Position numbers and translations under genes: made by a program. A DNA stretch of 56,559 nt from UBA724 sp964008075 (lineage in GTDB: Bacteria > Bacteroidota > Bacteroidia > Flavobacteriales > Flavobacteriaceae), in the NCBI GenBank assembly GCA_964008075.1, contig CAXGAP010000004.1:1-56559 (forward strand). The letters are read 5' to 3'. Below are positions 12,001 to 17,735 of the stretch, in pieces. The notes under the pieces are model-generated. The model saw only the letters and a list, made by a program, of their open reading frames with translations. It ran no database searches and was not told where the DNA came from. Every line of letters begins with the position of its first letter. The first letter of the stretch is position 1.

Positions 12001-12344
12001 CAACAGTTGTTACATTCTTCCAAAACCCTGTTGATGGCGACTTTGAAGTCTACAATGGGATGTCGCCAGGAAGTGATGGATTCAATGACTACTTCAAAAT
12101 TGCAGGAATTGAAAAGTATCCTAACAATACAGTAAAGATATTCAACCGATGGGGTGTAGTTGTTTATGAAGTGAATGGATATGGTATTGGCGACAAACTC
12201 TTTATGGGAATATCTGAAGGACGAATTACCATCACCAAGAATCAAAAACTTCCAGAGGGAACGTACTTCTATGTAATTGAATTTGATGGCGATAACCCTG
12301 GAAGAGAAAGATATACTGGATACTTATATATAAATCGAGATTGA
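1..12344 (+). CDS. Giant T9SS-secreted DUF11-type repeat adhesin (5' truncated by window edge)
   Basis: The reading frame is open from base 3 and has no start of its own in the window, so this is the C-terminal part (4113 codons) of a larger protein. It consists of about 29 tandem units of 120-150 residues. A typical unit reads VxKTAxVxDNGDG, GxGDTIxYTITVxNTGNVTL, LTDGDGN, VGETATYTATY and DAGGVSNTA, then an acidic linker such as SDDGDDTDG. This matches the DUF11 / conserved-repeat (TIGR01451-like) beta-sandwich family of surface proteins. The last ~100 residues (NGMSPGSDGFNDYF, VKIFNRWGVVVYE, GTYFYVIEF) form a gliding-motility-type CTD, the type B sorting signal of the type IX secretion system. 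I noticed no cysteine. A surface adhesin role is inferred from architecture and from the PorP/SprF and OmpA genes immediately downstream. The binding target is unknown. Confidence 0.9.
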   Translation, partial: VVDTDLFASITVTKQDQLIDNGDIEAGAGDLIEYTVVVENTGEVTVTDIELEDNLRSGNNTTLYLSSPNHSAGDLTPWPSFALAAGESRTLTGFYILSQAAVNTGSVSNFINATAKDPNGNDVVARSDDPDTALVNDDTVTSIAQSAAILITKTASPDSGTFVVGDVITYTIKVKNTGNSELNGVVIDDDLSDLDNQLIPLTSQPVFTSSTLGTNTTFTSDPETSVATLQVGEEVTFTATFAVTQDAIDAGGVSNTASVTATADDGDNTSVSDEIDADVITLINATPSLEVTKSAVVVDNGDEINGPGDTIQYSITVTNNGNVSITGVNITDTMVDNEGNSMALTSPASWSDVDIDAGNDYVFSGSYVITDTDRYRASIINTAIATGYDPSGAEVSDETDTPTTVTITPDPGIEVKKAAEIIEDGDTSTELGDVIQYTISITNTGNTSLTITDITDTLSDLDGDGLSLSSEPRFISSSKNSDENSLAIQETATYIATFIIDQDAIDAGGVSNVATATVETDDGNSFSEVSDDPSTTNISDDPTITTLTQTPDIEVVKTAVVDDNGDGITGPEDTINYTITVENKGNVTLTGVYVDDDLTAVANTATLARLLTSGPAFASGSQSSVEGTLKVGEVATYLASYLITNDDFLIDNLSNSVTAYGNDPDGITVDDTNDPTIVNIDANPSFTVTKEVAGIQDDGDGYNGTDDIIDYTITITNTGNVALTNIALVDELINGDGTVSTLTPTYDTVNTATEGTLQVGETATYSAQYTIDQAASDSELVRNTVTVTALDLSGNEIEESDFVDTTTGASASIEVLKTWALTNDADSDGIVDLGDIVTFTIEVQNTGNIVLNSVGYQDTLRDGNDMMIETPTLTFVSADLGTTDPTVLVVGEIATYTFTYTVTADAFATGLVSNQVTFYGVAQGQTVSDISDDPNNTTSNDSDPTVVPMGSDPSMKATKTVRVLENGDGFLGVGDAVEYTIIVENNGNAILSDVTIHDNNFIDDNNIDLTLTTGPTFTISSKGSEEGTLIPGEKAHYIATFDLTQSVVDAGGLSNQATVYASSPGQTNDLDVDTDDPETTAIEDATALQIDHDPVIEVVKTATVDDVNADGKTNIDDTITYTITVENKGNVTLDGLYLEDVLTDAAGNVSTLTPIYDSTNTASEGTLGVGETATYTVTYTITQSALDSGQVMNTVLATASSPNLTDDVTDRSDDGDDNDGDTDDDQTITPLDQSPNISVTKVATVDKGTDNLTNLGDIITYTITIENAGDVTLSNVQVTDVLTDGDGDINVLSLTYDNSNTATEGTLAVGESASYTVIYTIDQNAVNSGSVSNNATVTATSPTGQQVNDALDSLVITNIDQTSSIEVIKLADIVDNGDEVTGVGDIVQYTITVENTGSVTLTSISVSDELQDNAGNDIVLSSGNTLSFMGASLGSPNGTLKAGEIATYTAYHLIDQDIVDAGGLTNSASAIGIDPSGVDIKDISDDGDTGTGDTGDDPTVTTISPSPSMTVDKTAAILGSDGITEAGDVVEYTIIVTNNGNVTLFDVEITDVLTDQGGNALTLTTDAAIDGVLRVIAPGASETYTVTYLIEQAAADSGSIINVASASAIILDGSAVNPVDSDPAIVTMTSKPSMSIQKTKVENNGANDQMDVGETIDYTIVITNTGNITLDAITFTETLTDGNGNQTDLTGDLTLVAINDTATTNTSVSSLAVGDKATYILTYAVTQTAMNSGQVTNVATVTGTTPTGTTLPITTSEQVVTLMGQEPAMTVTKTATENDNNDGLDLGETITYTIVVENTGNVELTDVVVMDNAMVDLAGESLSLTDGPTYNGTGIFDGILSVNETVTYTATFTADQQAINAGGLTNTASATATTPAGDSISEDSNTVSTIISAIASLEVAKTYVINDNGDGVDGLGDFVEYTITVENTGDIALENLSIEDIFTDNNSEELSFTLDPFFVGASANSSEGLLRVDETATYKAYFVITQQAVDAGGLINNVTASANAPGSTTPVVDELDTPTITLIAESPEMEVIKSAQVDDGGDGSIDIGDTINYTIQVTNTGNVTIENLVLEDIITDINGVTLAESPLTTAHQVSSQSSDVGSLAVGEIATYTTSYVVTQEAIDAGGVMNSVTATADSPAGNQIDDKSDDGDATLDTDADVDSDPSNDPTVTTIDTAPSLTVVKVVANITDNPSGVPDGYNGTGDEVEYNITVKNEGNVTLTLSSLTDTISNAFGADVATLNTTPVFTAIELAVQDEITYSATYVITSDVADTKLVRNTVVVKATTPTGSEIEASDFADVSTGADAELEVTKTWAFENDLDNNNIADVGDQVKFIITVKNTGNVTLTDVEYDDTFLDGNTPANLISFDPPNNPRSLTWISADNGSLDHGTLKAGETAIYHAYYTITQDVYDTGEATNTVTFYGDIDGTDIRVEDVSDNGNDFDGNTSDDVTRITMGSFPSAQIIKVQDVSDTNGDGMIGAGDTVDYTITIENTGNITLTWTDGDIIDTLSDESNTPIPSTSSVVWSGNNRGSPMGTIVEGETALFTMAYVLTQSDVDGGILYNRVEATLDASGDVRTYYFDSDNDDNNDFDGDGTLNNDALILNIEAKPEIEITKTASPPSGVFEVGDNITYTIEIINTGNVTLDDVVFTDILTDGDGNNTDLSGALTLTQVNGLSQTSLSYLGVGDTATYEAVYSVDQAAIDSGRVENMVSVTALTPKDTLIPVESIDLPVVTNFTQTPAISLKKSATPNPGADGNLDAGDTITYDLALTNDGNVTLVSIEVTDILSYTSGSRTELLTPIFVNATNNSSSDTLIPGETANYTIEYTITQDAINAGGVSNQATAEAITPSGITISVVSDDPTTTEIEDPTITSIIGVLDLEVLKIATIQDNGDGIDGVGDVVQYTITVENTGNLTLDVTLVDELEDLKGNPTPLTSGTASLSTVRSIDPGSIETYIVYKLIDQEIIDAGGLTNTATATGFVPDGRSVSDASDVGDIGVGDTDDDPTITTIAQDPQLTVTKSATIAGNEDGFVGETDVIDYTIRVTNTGNVTIKGVELIDTLTDGDGNILNIDTSAWLVRDIAPGKTEIYTAFYIIEQTAADSGSIINTVTATGNDPNGNPITVISDDPSTMTPNDSTIIEMDQIPSMDVIKSANVIDNDGNNKNGIGDTISYTITVENTGNTDLTDLSFVDTFTDLNGDAVSLSSGPSYSGSDMTGGSPTTLRVGETATFQATFIINQQAVNAGGVSNTITFTASSPGKLNNVIDVSDDGLPSDADGDGDSTNDQTITLTDPNPAMEVIKTAFVNDNGDGLTGAGDIIRYSIEVTNTGDITLDNVYIQTENLTDGNGTLLTLSSGPDYWQPQTVEVGETVVFTALYVISQEAALTGFITNSAKAVGSVPGNFNGVQDVSDNGTPTDDDGDGDPENDPTVVLMDAPPISSIEATKEASVVDNDGDNSNSLGDTINYTIKVVNTGNTDLRNVALDDVISDLNGDRLTLTSGPTFVSASLGSIEGKLRQGELATYTASFIITQQAIDAGGVSNTVTVVASSPGKTNDIFDISDDGDDTDGNSENDPTITRIITAPPLSSSIELTKAASISDTNGDGSIGIGDTITYTLVATNTGNDDLSGVSITDVLSDLTGNVLTLTTLPTFISASLGSLEGSLQIGEQANYRATFIVNNQAMSAGGVSNTATVIAQGTSVSVSDTSDDPSTITPNDATVTTLSIISSSIELTKAASISDTNGDGSIGIGDTITYTLVATNTGNDDLSGVSITDVLSDLTGNVLTLTTLPTFISASLGSLEGSLQIGEQANYRATFIVNNQAMSAGGVSNTATVIAQGTSVSVSDTSDDPSTITPNDATITILTTVTPQPSIEVTKTATIVDNGNGTTGLGDTITFLITVENTGSTALNGVAVNDTFSDLSGNALALTTEPLFVSANLGSVEGTLLAGETAFYTATFIVNAQADNAGGVSNMASATATTPSGNTISDVSDDGDDTDGNTTNDPTVVTFFQNPVDGDFEVYNGMSPGSDGFNDYFKIAGIEKYPNNTVKIFNRWGVVVYEVNGYGIGDKLFMGISEGRITITKNQKLPEGTYFYVIEFDGDNPGRERYTGYLYINRD
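43..12020 (+). repeat. Tandem array of ~29 DUF11-like coding repeats
   Basis: Each unit spans about 360-460 bp and starts near a V-x-K-x-A segment; the first visible unit starts around base 43 and the last around 11605. Most units have diverged strongly at the DNA level. Units 26 and 27 are nearly identical copies. Some units (the 2nd and 20th visible) have a shortened N-terminal hairpin (TASPDSGTF, TASPPSGVF) instead of the DNGDG loop. Unit counts were made by eye from the translation. Confidence 0.85.
10755..11569 (+). repeat. Perfect 395-bp direct tandem duplication, period 420 bp
   Basis: Bases 10755-11149 and 11175-11569 are identical in a line-by-line comparison. The period is exactly 420 bp (140 codons), so the reading frame is kept. 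The copies separate at a G/A difference (11150 versus 11570), after which the linkers differ. This is one DUF11-like unit duplicated recently within the giant adhesin gene. Confidence 0.95.
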
Positions 12345-13312
12345 TGAACAGGAAATCAAACATATCGACCTTTCTGATGGCCAAGTGTTCAGGGCTGTGG
12401 ATTTTGATTTCCCTTTTGGGTATATCCAAATATGCCAATGCACAGCAAGATCCACAGTACACCATGCACATGTACAACACCCAAGTTGTGAACCCAGCAT
12501 ATATCGGATCGATCGAAACAGTCGGTTTTGGTTTCTTGACACGCACCCAATGGGTCGATTTCGAGGGATCTCCCCAAACGGGAAGTTTTACCATAAGCTC
12601 GCCTATTGGGCGTCGTAACAAAACCGCATTGGGTCTTTCCATAGTGAGTGATGTGATTGGACCATCTAAAGAGCAAGGGCTCACAGCCGACTATGGATAC
12701 ACATTCTTTAATGATTACGGATCAAAGATTACACTTGGATTAAAAGGAGGGATAAGCAACTTACAAGTCGATTATTCACTTCTCAACCTTGCCAACGCTA
12801 GCGATGATCAATTTTCTGAAAATACATCATTGTTGTCACCACAAATTGGGGCAGGAATTTATTACAACAGCGACAGGTTTTATGCGGGACTTTCGGTACC
12901 TAATTTCCTTAAAACCAAGACCTATGAAGTAAGTGGAACCACCTATGCTTCGTCCGAGGCCAAAAAGAGGATGCACTACTTTTTAATTGCAGGCTATGTA
13001 TTTGACATTAGTGATTCTATCAAACTTAAACCAGCTAGTATGCTCAAGGTTGTGCGTGGATCACCAATTCAATTGGATGTATCAGCCAATGTATACTTCA
13101 ACGAAAAAATTACATTGGGAGCTGCATACCGACTCGATGCTGCCATTAGTGCCATTGCAGGCTTCTCCCTTTCTGACAGAGCCTTTGTTGGCTTTGCCTA
13201 CGACTATCAGACCACAGCGATTCAAAAATTTAGCTCAGGGTCATACGAGATGATTTTAAGATTTACGATCCCTCGTAAAGGAGAACGTATACTAACACCT
13301 AGATTTTTCTAA
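12344..13312 (+). CDS. PorP/SprF family type IX secretion outer-membrane protein
   Basis: This 322-residue protein starts with a signal peptide (hydrophobic LWILISLLGI ending in YANAQQ). It then shows the family hallmark QDPQYTMHMYNTQVVNPAYIGS region and alternating beta-strand segments of a PorP/SprF outer-membrane barrel (IGRRNKTALGLSIVSD, FYAGLSVPNF, FVGFAYDYQTT). Homologues help export or anchor partner adhesins carrying type B CTDs. I chose the ATG at 12344, which overlaps the adhesin stop as TGATG; a TTG one codon earlier is possible but less likely. The overlap suggests translational coupling to the giant adhesin, and the next gene abuts directly. The family is clear; its dedication to this adhesin is inferred from position. 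Confidence 0.9.
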   Translation: MNRKSNISTFLMAKCSGLWILISLLGISKYANAQQDPQYTMHMYNTQVVNPAYIGSIETVGFGFLTRTQWVDFEGSPQTGSFTISSPIGRRNKTALGLSIVSDVIGPSKEQGLTADYGYTFFNDYGSKITLGLKGGISNLQVDYSLLNLANASDDQFSENTSLLSPQIGAGIYYNSDRFYAGLSVPNFLKTKTYEVSGTTYASSEAKKRMHYFLIAGYVFDISDSIKLKPASMLKVVRGSPIQLDVSANVYFNEKITLGAAYRLDAAISAIAGFSLSDRAFVGFAYDYQTTAIQKFSSGSYEMILRFTIPRKGERILTPRFF

Positions 13313-16300
13313 ATGAAACAGCTCAATTCATTACGTTCTTTTTCTAGCCATCATAACAGTACTTGGTTGGGATTGATATTTAGCCTGTTTTGTTTGGGTC
13401 TTTTTGCTCAAAACGACTCGATCCCAGGCGAGCCTTACTCTGTTTTCGACGCAGATCGTGACTATAACGACTATCGCTACAACCGCGCACAATCTGCCTT
13501 TTTACAATTGGTCCGTGATGATGCTGATTTTAACGATAAAAAAGTAATCCAATCCTTGGCTGACACCTACTTCTTCAACAGTCAATACAACCAATCCTAC
13601 ACCTGGTATCGAAAATTGATTTCTCTCTACCCAGATGATGTCCAATCGATTTATTATTTACGCGCATCCATCAGTGCTAGAAGTAGTGAAAACTATAGCG
13701 TTGCAGATCGATATATGCAGCAGTACTTTGCGATGGAAAAAGGAACAGTCATTGAAGATTTATACATCGATGACCTCAACTATCTTGATAGCATTGCTGA
13801 TCTTCGCCCAAATTATATCCTTGAAGCAACCAAAATAAACACCGATCAATCGGATTTTAGTTCTGCATTTTTTGGCCCAGACAAACTCATTTTTTCATCT
13901 ACTTTTCAATCCAGTGGTCAACGTGACTACCAATGGACTGGCGAACCATTCTTGGACCTCTATATCGCTGATATAGGCGAAGAAGGCCAATTGGAAAATA
14001 CCGAACAAATTGAGGGCGACGTCAACACTTCCTTTCATGAGTCGTCGGCTGTTTTTACCAATGATTTAGATCGTGTTTATTTTACCAGAAACAACTACAA
14101 AAACGGTAAGAAAAGAGCAGATCGCAAAAACACTGTTCGTTTAAAATTACTGACTGCCACTGTTGATGACGATGGCAATTGGAGTGATGTGGAGGAATTA
14201 CCCTTCAACAATGATAATTACTCTGTTGCACATCCAGCTCTGAGTTTGGATGGGGAAAAACTCTATTTTGCTTCAGACATGCCTGGCACCACTGGAGAGT
14301 CGGATCTTTGGTATGTGGACATTTACAAAGATGGTTCATATGGTGATCCCATCAATTTGGGTCAAAAAGTAAATACAGAAGGGCGAGAATCATTCCCATA
14401 TATCGCTGGCGATGGGGCCTTGTATTTTACCTCCGATGCGTTGGTTGGCTTTGGTGGGTTTGATCTGTTTAAAGCCGAGTTGACAAACTCTGGCATTGCC
14501 CGAGTACCTGAAAATATGGGATTGCCGATTAACTCAGCAGGCGATGACTTTGGGTTTTTGTTGCAAACAGATACCAACACAGGTTATATTTCGTCCAACC
14601 GCGATGGAAACAGAGGAAGTGCCTCGGATCAAATTTATTATTTCAAGCCGAGTAAGTGTGTGGTGGAAATCACAGGGATTGTTACAGATACAAGTACAGG
14701 TAACTTGATGCCGGGCGCAACTGTCAAACTTCTCGACATGGGCATGAATGTTATAGCAGAGCAAATAGTACAGCAAGATGCTCGTTACTCTTTCCCAGAG
14801 CAAGTGGAGTGTGGACAAGCATACTATTTGATCACTGAAAACGGCTTAGCATATTCCGTCGCTGAAACTACTTTTATTGCTCCTACGACCTCACAAACTG
14901 TTAGTGTTGACATGGCGATTGAAACCTTTTCACAAGACTGCCCCCCATATGACTTGGGTTGTTTGTTAGGGCTCAACCCAATCTATTTTGACTTAAACAA
15001 ATATTATATTCGTCCAGATGCTGAAATTGAGTTGACCAAGGTATATAATGCGTTGATTCGATTCCCAGAATTGATTATTCGTATCGAATCACATACTGAC
15101 TCACGAAGCCCACAGTCCTATAACTTACGCCTTTCTCAAAATCGCGCCACATCAACAAGGAACTGGCTGATTCAACGTGGTATTGCCCCTTCACGTTTGT
15201 CTTCAGTGGGCTATGGTGAAAGTCAGCTCATCAACAGATGTGCCGATGGGGTGCCTTGTACAGAAGCAGAGCATCAGCTCAATCGCCGATCGATGTTTAT
15301 TATAGAAAATTATAGTATGCTGCCGACCAGTGGGACCACTATTTCAAATCGCCCGATACAGTCCTCTAATTCAATGGCTAGACCTGTGGTAAATACACCA
15401 ACGACAACGATCCCAGTATCACCCCCGATACCACCAATAGCGCAAAGTCGACCTCCAGCTACAACCCCTGTTTTTGTACCTCCAGCACGAGTGAAAATAC
15501 CTCAACAAACCAATGTACCACAAGTGGTGGCACCAACATCTAAACCAACAACACAACAGCCATCAGCTGTAGCATCTCAACCCAATGCTTCCAACGATGA
15601 AGAACCAACAAGGATTGTTATTCAGGTGAAAACTAAACCTACAGTTCAAAATACAACAAACACCAATCCCGATGGAGAGAACACAACAGGACAACCTACT
15701 GTTCTTTCGGCTAATGAAGCACTTCAGATTCTTGAAACACATCGAAATAATACGAAAGATGAAATAAATCATCTAAAACAAAACCAAACCAAAACAACAA
15801 CTAATCCAAACCCACAGGCGATTGTAATTAAAATTAAACAAGACCCACCGCCACCACCAACAAAGCTAATCCCAACATTGGAGAATTCACCCAAACCAAA
15901 CGAAACAATGAGTGAAACCGCTCCTAGAGTTCGTTCGGCAAAAGAGGCACTGAAAATTTTAGAGGAGTATCGCAAAAACAAACAAGGCAGTATACCCAAT
16001 GTAGCAACACCAGCAAAAACGTTTGTTACACCAAAAAACGATTTGTTGCCTGAAAATTTACCCAATGAAAAAGCCCCAGCGGACACCTTAAATGAAATTG
16101 TAGCCCAGATAAAAGGGGATAATAATTATATGACTTCAACAAATATGCAAAGCATTTTGGACCAGGTAGAAGTCATATATGTTGTACAAATTGCTGCACT
16201 GATCAATAGACGTGATGTCAATCACAAAGTCTTTCAGGGCTTGGGTGGATTGTCGATTGAAAAGTTCAAAGAATTTCATCGCTATCTATATCGACCAACC

Positions 16301-16432
16301 ACAAGTTATAAACAAGCAAAAATGGCCCAGCGACATGTAATTTCGAAAGGCTTTAAAAAATCATTTATTGTGGCTTATGTCAGTGGAAAACGCACATCGG
16401 CATGGGAGGTCGCAAGGATTAGCAAACAATAA
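13313..16432 (+). CDS. OmpA family protein with TPR, PD40, CNA-like and SPOR-like domains (PorE-like)
   Basis: This is a 1039-residue exported protein (signal peptide ending near LGLFAQ). In order it shows TPR-like helices (about residues 60-170), WD40-like PD40 blades (about 300-390, e.g. LSLDGEKLYFASD, GDGALYFTSD), a carboxypeptidase-regulatory-like domain (about 450-525, ITGIVTDTSTGNLMPGATV) and an OmpA peptidoglycan-binding domain (about 557-665, YFDLNKYYIRPDAEIEL, ESHTDSRS, NRRSMFII). A proline/threonine/glutamine-rich linker of roughly 270 residues follows, then a C-terminal SPOR-like domain (about 953-1039, YVVQIAAL, GFKKSFIVAYVSGKR). Proteins of this layout accompany PorP/SprF partners in T9SS loci and probably tether the outer-membrane complex to peptidoglycan. 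The start codon directly follows the stop of the previous gene. Confidence 0.88.
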   Translation: MKQLNSLRSFSSHHNSTWLGLIFSLFCLGLFAQNDSIPGEPYSVFDADRDYNDYRYNRAQSAFLQLVRDDADFNDKKVIQSLADTYFFNSQYNQSYTWYRKLISLYPDDVQSIYYLRASISARSSENYSVADRYMQQYFAMEKGTVIEDLYIDDLNYLDSIADLRPNYILEATKINTDQSDFSSAFFGPDKLIFSSTFQSSGQRDYQWTGEPFLDLYIADIGEEGQLENTEQIEGDVNTSFHESSAVFTNDLDRVYFTRNNYKNGKKRADRKNTVRLKLLTATVDDDGNWSDVEELPFNNDNYSVAHPALSLDGEKLYFASDMPGTTGESDLWYVDIYKDGSYGDPINLGQKVNTEGRESFPYIAGDGALYFTSDALVGFGGFDLFKAELTNSGIARVPENMGLPINSAGDDFGFLLQTDTNTGYISSNRDGNRGSASDQIYYFKPSKCVVEITGIVTDTSTGNLMPGATVKLLDMGMNVIAEQIVQQDARYSFPEQVECGQAYYLITENGLAYSVAETTFIAPTTSQTVSVDMAIETFSQDCPPYDLGCLLGLNPIYFDLNKYYIRPDAEIELTKVYNALIRFPELIIRIESHTDSRSPQSYNLRLSQNRATSTRNWLIQRGIAPSRLSSVGYGESQLINRCADGVPCTEAEHQLNRRSMFIIENYSMLPTSGTTISNRPIQSSNSMARPVVNTPTTTIPVSPPIPPIAQSRPPATTPVFVPPARVKIPQQTNVPQVVAPTSKPTTQQPSAVASQPNASNDEEPTRIVIQVKTKPTVQNTTNTNPDGENTTGQPTVLSANEALQILETHRNNTKDEINHLKQNQTKTTTNPNPQAIVIKIKQDPPPPPTKLIPTLENSPKPNETMSETAPRVRSAKEALKILEEYRKNKQGSIPNVATPAKTFVTPKNDLLPENLPNEKAPADTLNEIVAQIKGDNNYMTSTNMQSILDQVEVIYVVQIAALINRRDVNHKVFQGLGGLSIEKFKEFHRYLYRPTTSYKQAKMAQRHVISKGFKKSFIVAYVSGKRTSAWEVARISKQ

Positions 16433-16454
16433 CTAATGCAAGGAGATTATTGTT
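16425..16454. terminator. Possible weak bidirectional hairpin between convergent genes
   Basis: AACAATAA (16425-16432) and TTATTGTT (16447-16454) form an 8-bp AT-rich inverted repeat with a 14-nt loop. Each arm contains the final codon and stop of one of the two convergent genes. It lacks a G/C-rich stem and a clear T tract, so it may be a by-product of both proteins ending in Gln-stop. Confidence 0.25.
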
Positions 16455-17328
16455 GTGAAGTTAAGAAAGTCCATAGTAGGGAAGTAAACGATTGCCCTTC
16501 GATTTCATGATCAAACCACCCATGACTCCCATTCTCAACTTTATAATGCATCACTTGAGAGTTATTGATTCCCTCTGAATAGATATATTGATAAACTTTT
16601 TCTTTTGCTAAGGCATAACTGCTTTCCTGTGCAACAGTAGAGGTATGATTCACGTTAGTCCAAAACGAAACTACCTCGTCTATACTTGCGATATCTGAAG
16701 AGCCATAATATGGTAAAATATCATCGGCAGTGCCATGAGCGATAAATACATTCATAGGTGAAGGCGCACAATCTACAAGGTTGAGTTGTGCAGCAGAAAC
16801 AGCAGCAACACCTGCAATAGGTTCATTGGAAAAGCAGGCCAAGGCGTAGCTAAACATCCCTCCAGTTGAAAATCCAGTTACATAAATACGATCTGGATCG
16901 ATTGATAGCTGTTCCTGTAGGTCTACGATTAGGGTTTCGATAAAGCCTATATCATCAAAATCTGTTTTATTATCTTCTGCAAATGGTGCTGCATTCCAAA
17001 CCGAAAAACCAGACAACAGTAAAGCTTGTGGATAGACCAAAATCACACCCTCCTGATCAGCGACTTCTTGAAAGTTAGATCCGAACGCAAAATAATCTTT
17101 TGCATTTCCTCCAAAACCATGAAAATTTATTAACACAGGATGCGCCGTTTCTACATTAAAGGAACTGGGAAGATACAGTTGATACTCACGTTCATCTCCG
17201 TTGTGTTGGAGGGTTTGTGCTGACAAGCCACTGGCAGTGATTAAGTTGTCACTGGGTTTATCTGCATCGTTTTGACTAAAGTTACAGCCAATGAAAATCA
17301 TCGTTGAAATCAAAAAAAACTTTTTCAT
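16447..17328 (-). CDS. PHB-depolymerase-family / CE1-like esterase lipoprotein
   Basis: This 293-residue alpha/beta hydrolase has a lipoprotein signal (MKKFFLISTMIFIGC, lipobox Cys at residue 15), so it is probably anchored in a membrane facing the periplasm or surface. The nucleophile elbow GFSTGGMFSYA carries the GxSxG serine. HGTADDILPYYGS supplies the likely acid and GSHGWF near the C-terminus the histidine. The oxyanion-side motif NFHGFGGNAKDY is also present. Relatives hydrolyse polyhydroxybutyrate-type polyesters or feruloyl/acetyl esters, and the substrate cannot be told from sequence alone. It converges with the OmpA-family gene and is followed by only 14 bp, so it may be monocistronic. 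Confidence 0.8.
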   Translation of the reverse strand: MKKFFLISTMIFIGCNFSQNDADKPSDNLITASGLSAQTLQHNGDEREYQLYLPSSFNVETAHPVLINFHGFGGNAKDYFAFGSNFQEVADQEGVILVYPQALLLSGFSVWNAAPFAEDNKTDFDDIGFIETLIVDLQEQLSIDPDRIYVTGFSTGGMFSYALACFSNEPIAGVAAVSAAQLNLVDCAPSPMNVFIAHGTADDILPYYGSSDIASIDEVVSFWTNVNHTSTVAQESSYALAKEKVYQYIYSEGINNSQVMHYKVENGSHGWFDHEIEGQSFTSLLWTFLTSQQ

Positions 17329-17349
17329 CGTTAACTGAAAACTAAAGCT

Positions 17350-17541
17350 TCAAGCGCGATTTTTTGGCTTTTTGTCTGGGATACGCCCTTGGTTGCCCAT
17401 CCCATCAAGATCGATTTGATCATAGGCATCTGCGTGTTCTTTTCTTTGTATGCGGTGTTGCCGACCAATGATTCGAAGTAAAAAATAGACATACACGATA
17501 AATATCGCCAGTCCTACAAAAAACATCACTTGATTAACCAT
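17350..17541 (-). CDS. Small single-pass membrane protein of unknown function
   Basis: This 63-residue protein has one strong N-terminal transmembrane helix (VMFFVGLAIFIVYVYFLL) followed by a charged tail (RQHRIQRKEHADAYDQ, ending in KKPKNRA). Its ATG lies inside the 3' end of the preceding small gene with an 8-bp overlap, which suggests the two are translated together. I do not recognise a named family. The position of charges predicts a cytoplasmic C-terminus. Confidence 0.65.
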   Translation of the reverse strand: MVNQVMFFVGLAIFIVYVYFLLRIIGRQHRIQRKEHADAYDQIDLDGMGNQGRIPDKKPKNRA

Positions 17542-17707
17542 CGTTTCGTCTTTGTCTTATAGCGATGGCAAAACCCAAAATAGTTATGGGCCAAAGACCC
17601 ACATAAATCCCTTCCAATTGATGACCTGTAAACCACAAATACACAGAATACAAGAAGCTGAGAAAAGCCAAGAGGACTGGATAGTATTTTTCTAAGAATT
17701 GTTTCAT
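17534..17707 (-). CDS. Small two-helix membrane protein of unknown function
   Basis: This 57-residue protein (MKQFLEKYYPVLLAFLSFLY...) has two predicted transmembrane helices separated by a short loop with TGHQLEGIY, and a basic C-terminus (RQRRNDG). I use the ATG at 17707; a TTG five codons upstream also opens the frame. It overlaps the next small membrane gene by 8 bp, so the pair probably forms one transcript and perhaps one complex. No family is recognised. Confidence 0.6.
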   Translation of the reverse strand: MKQFLEKYYPVLLAFLSFLYSVYLWFTGHQLEGIYVGLWPITILGFAIAIRQRRNDG

Positions 17708-17735
17708 AGATGAAATGTACAAAAAATTTATTGGA

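Noticed and set aside
12232..12684. 150-codon minus-strand frame over the adhesin/porP junction
   Set aside because: It overlaps two strongly supported genes, and its translation shows no domain or secretion signal.
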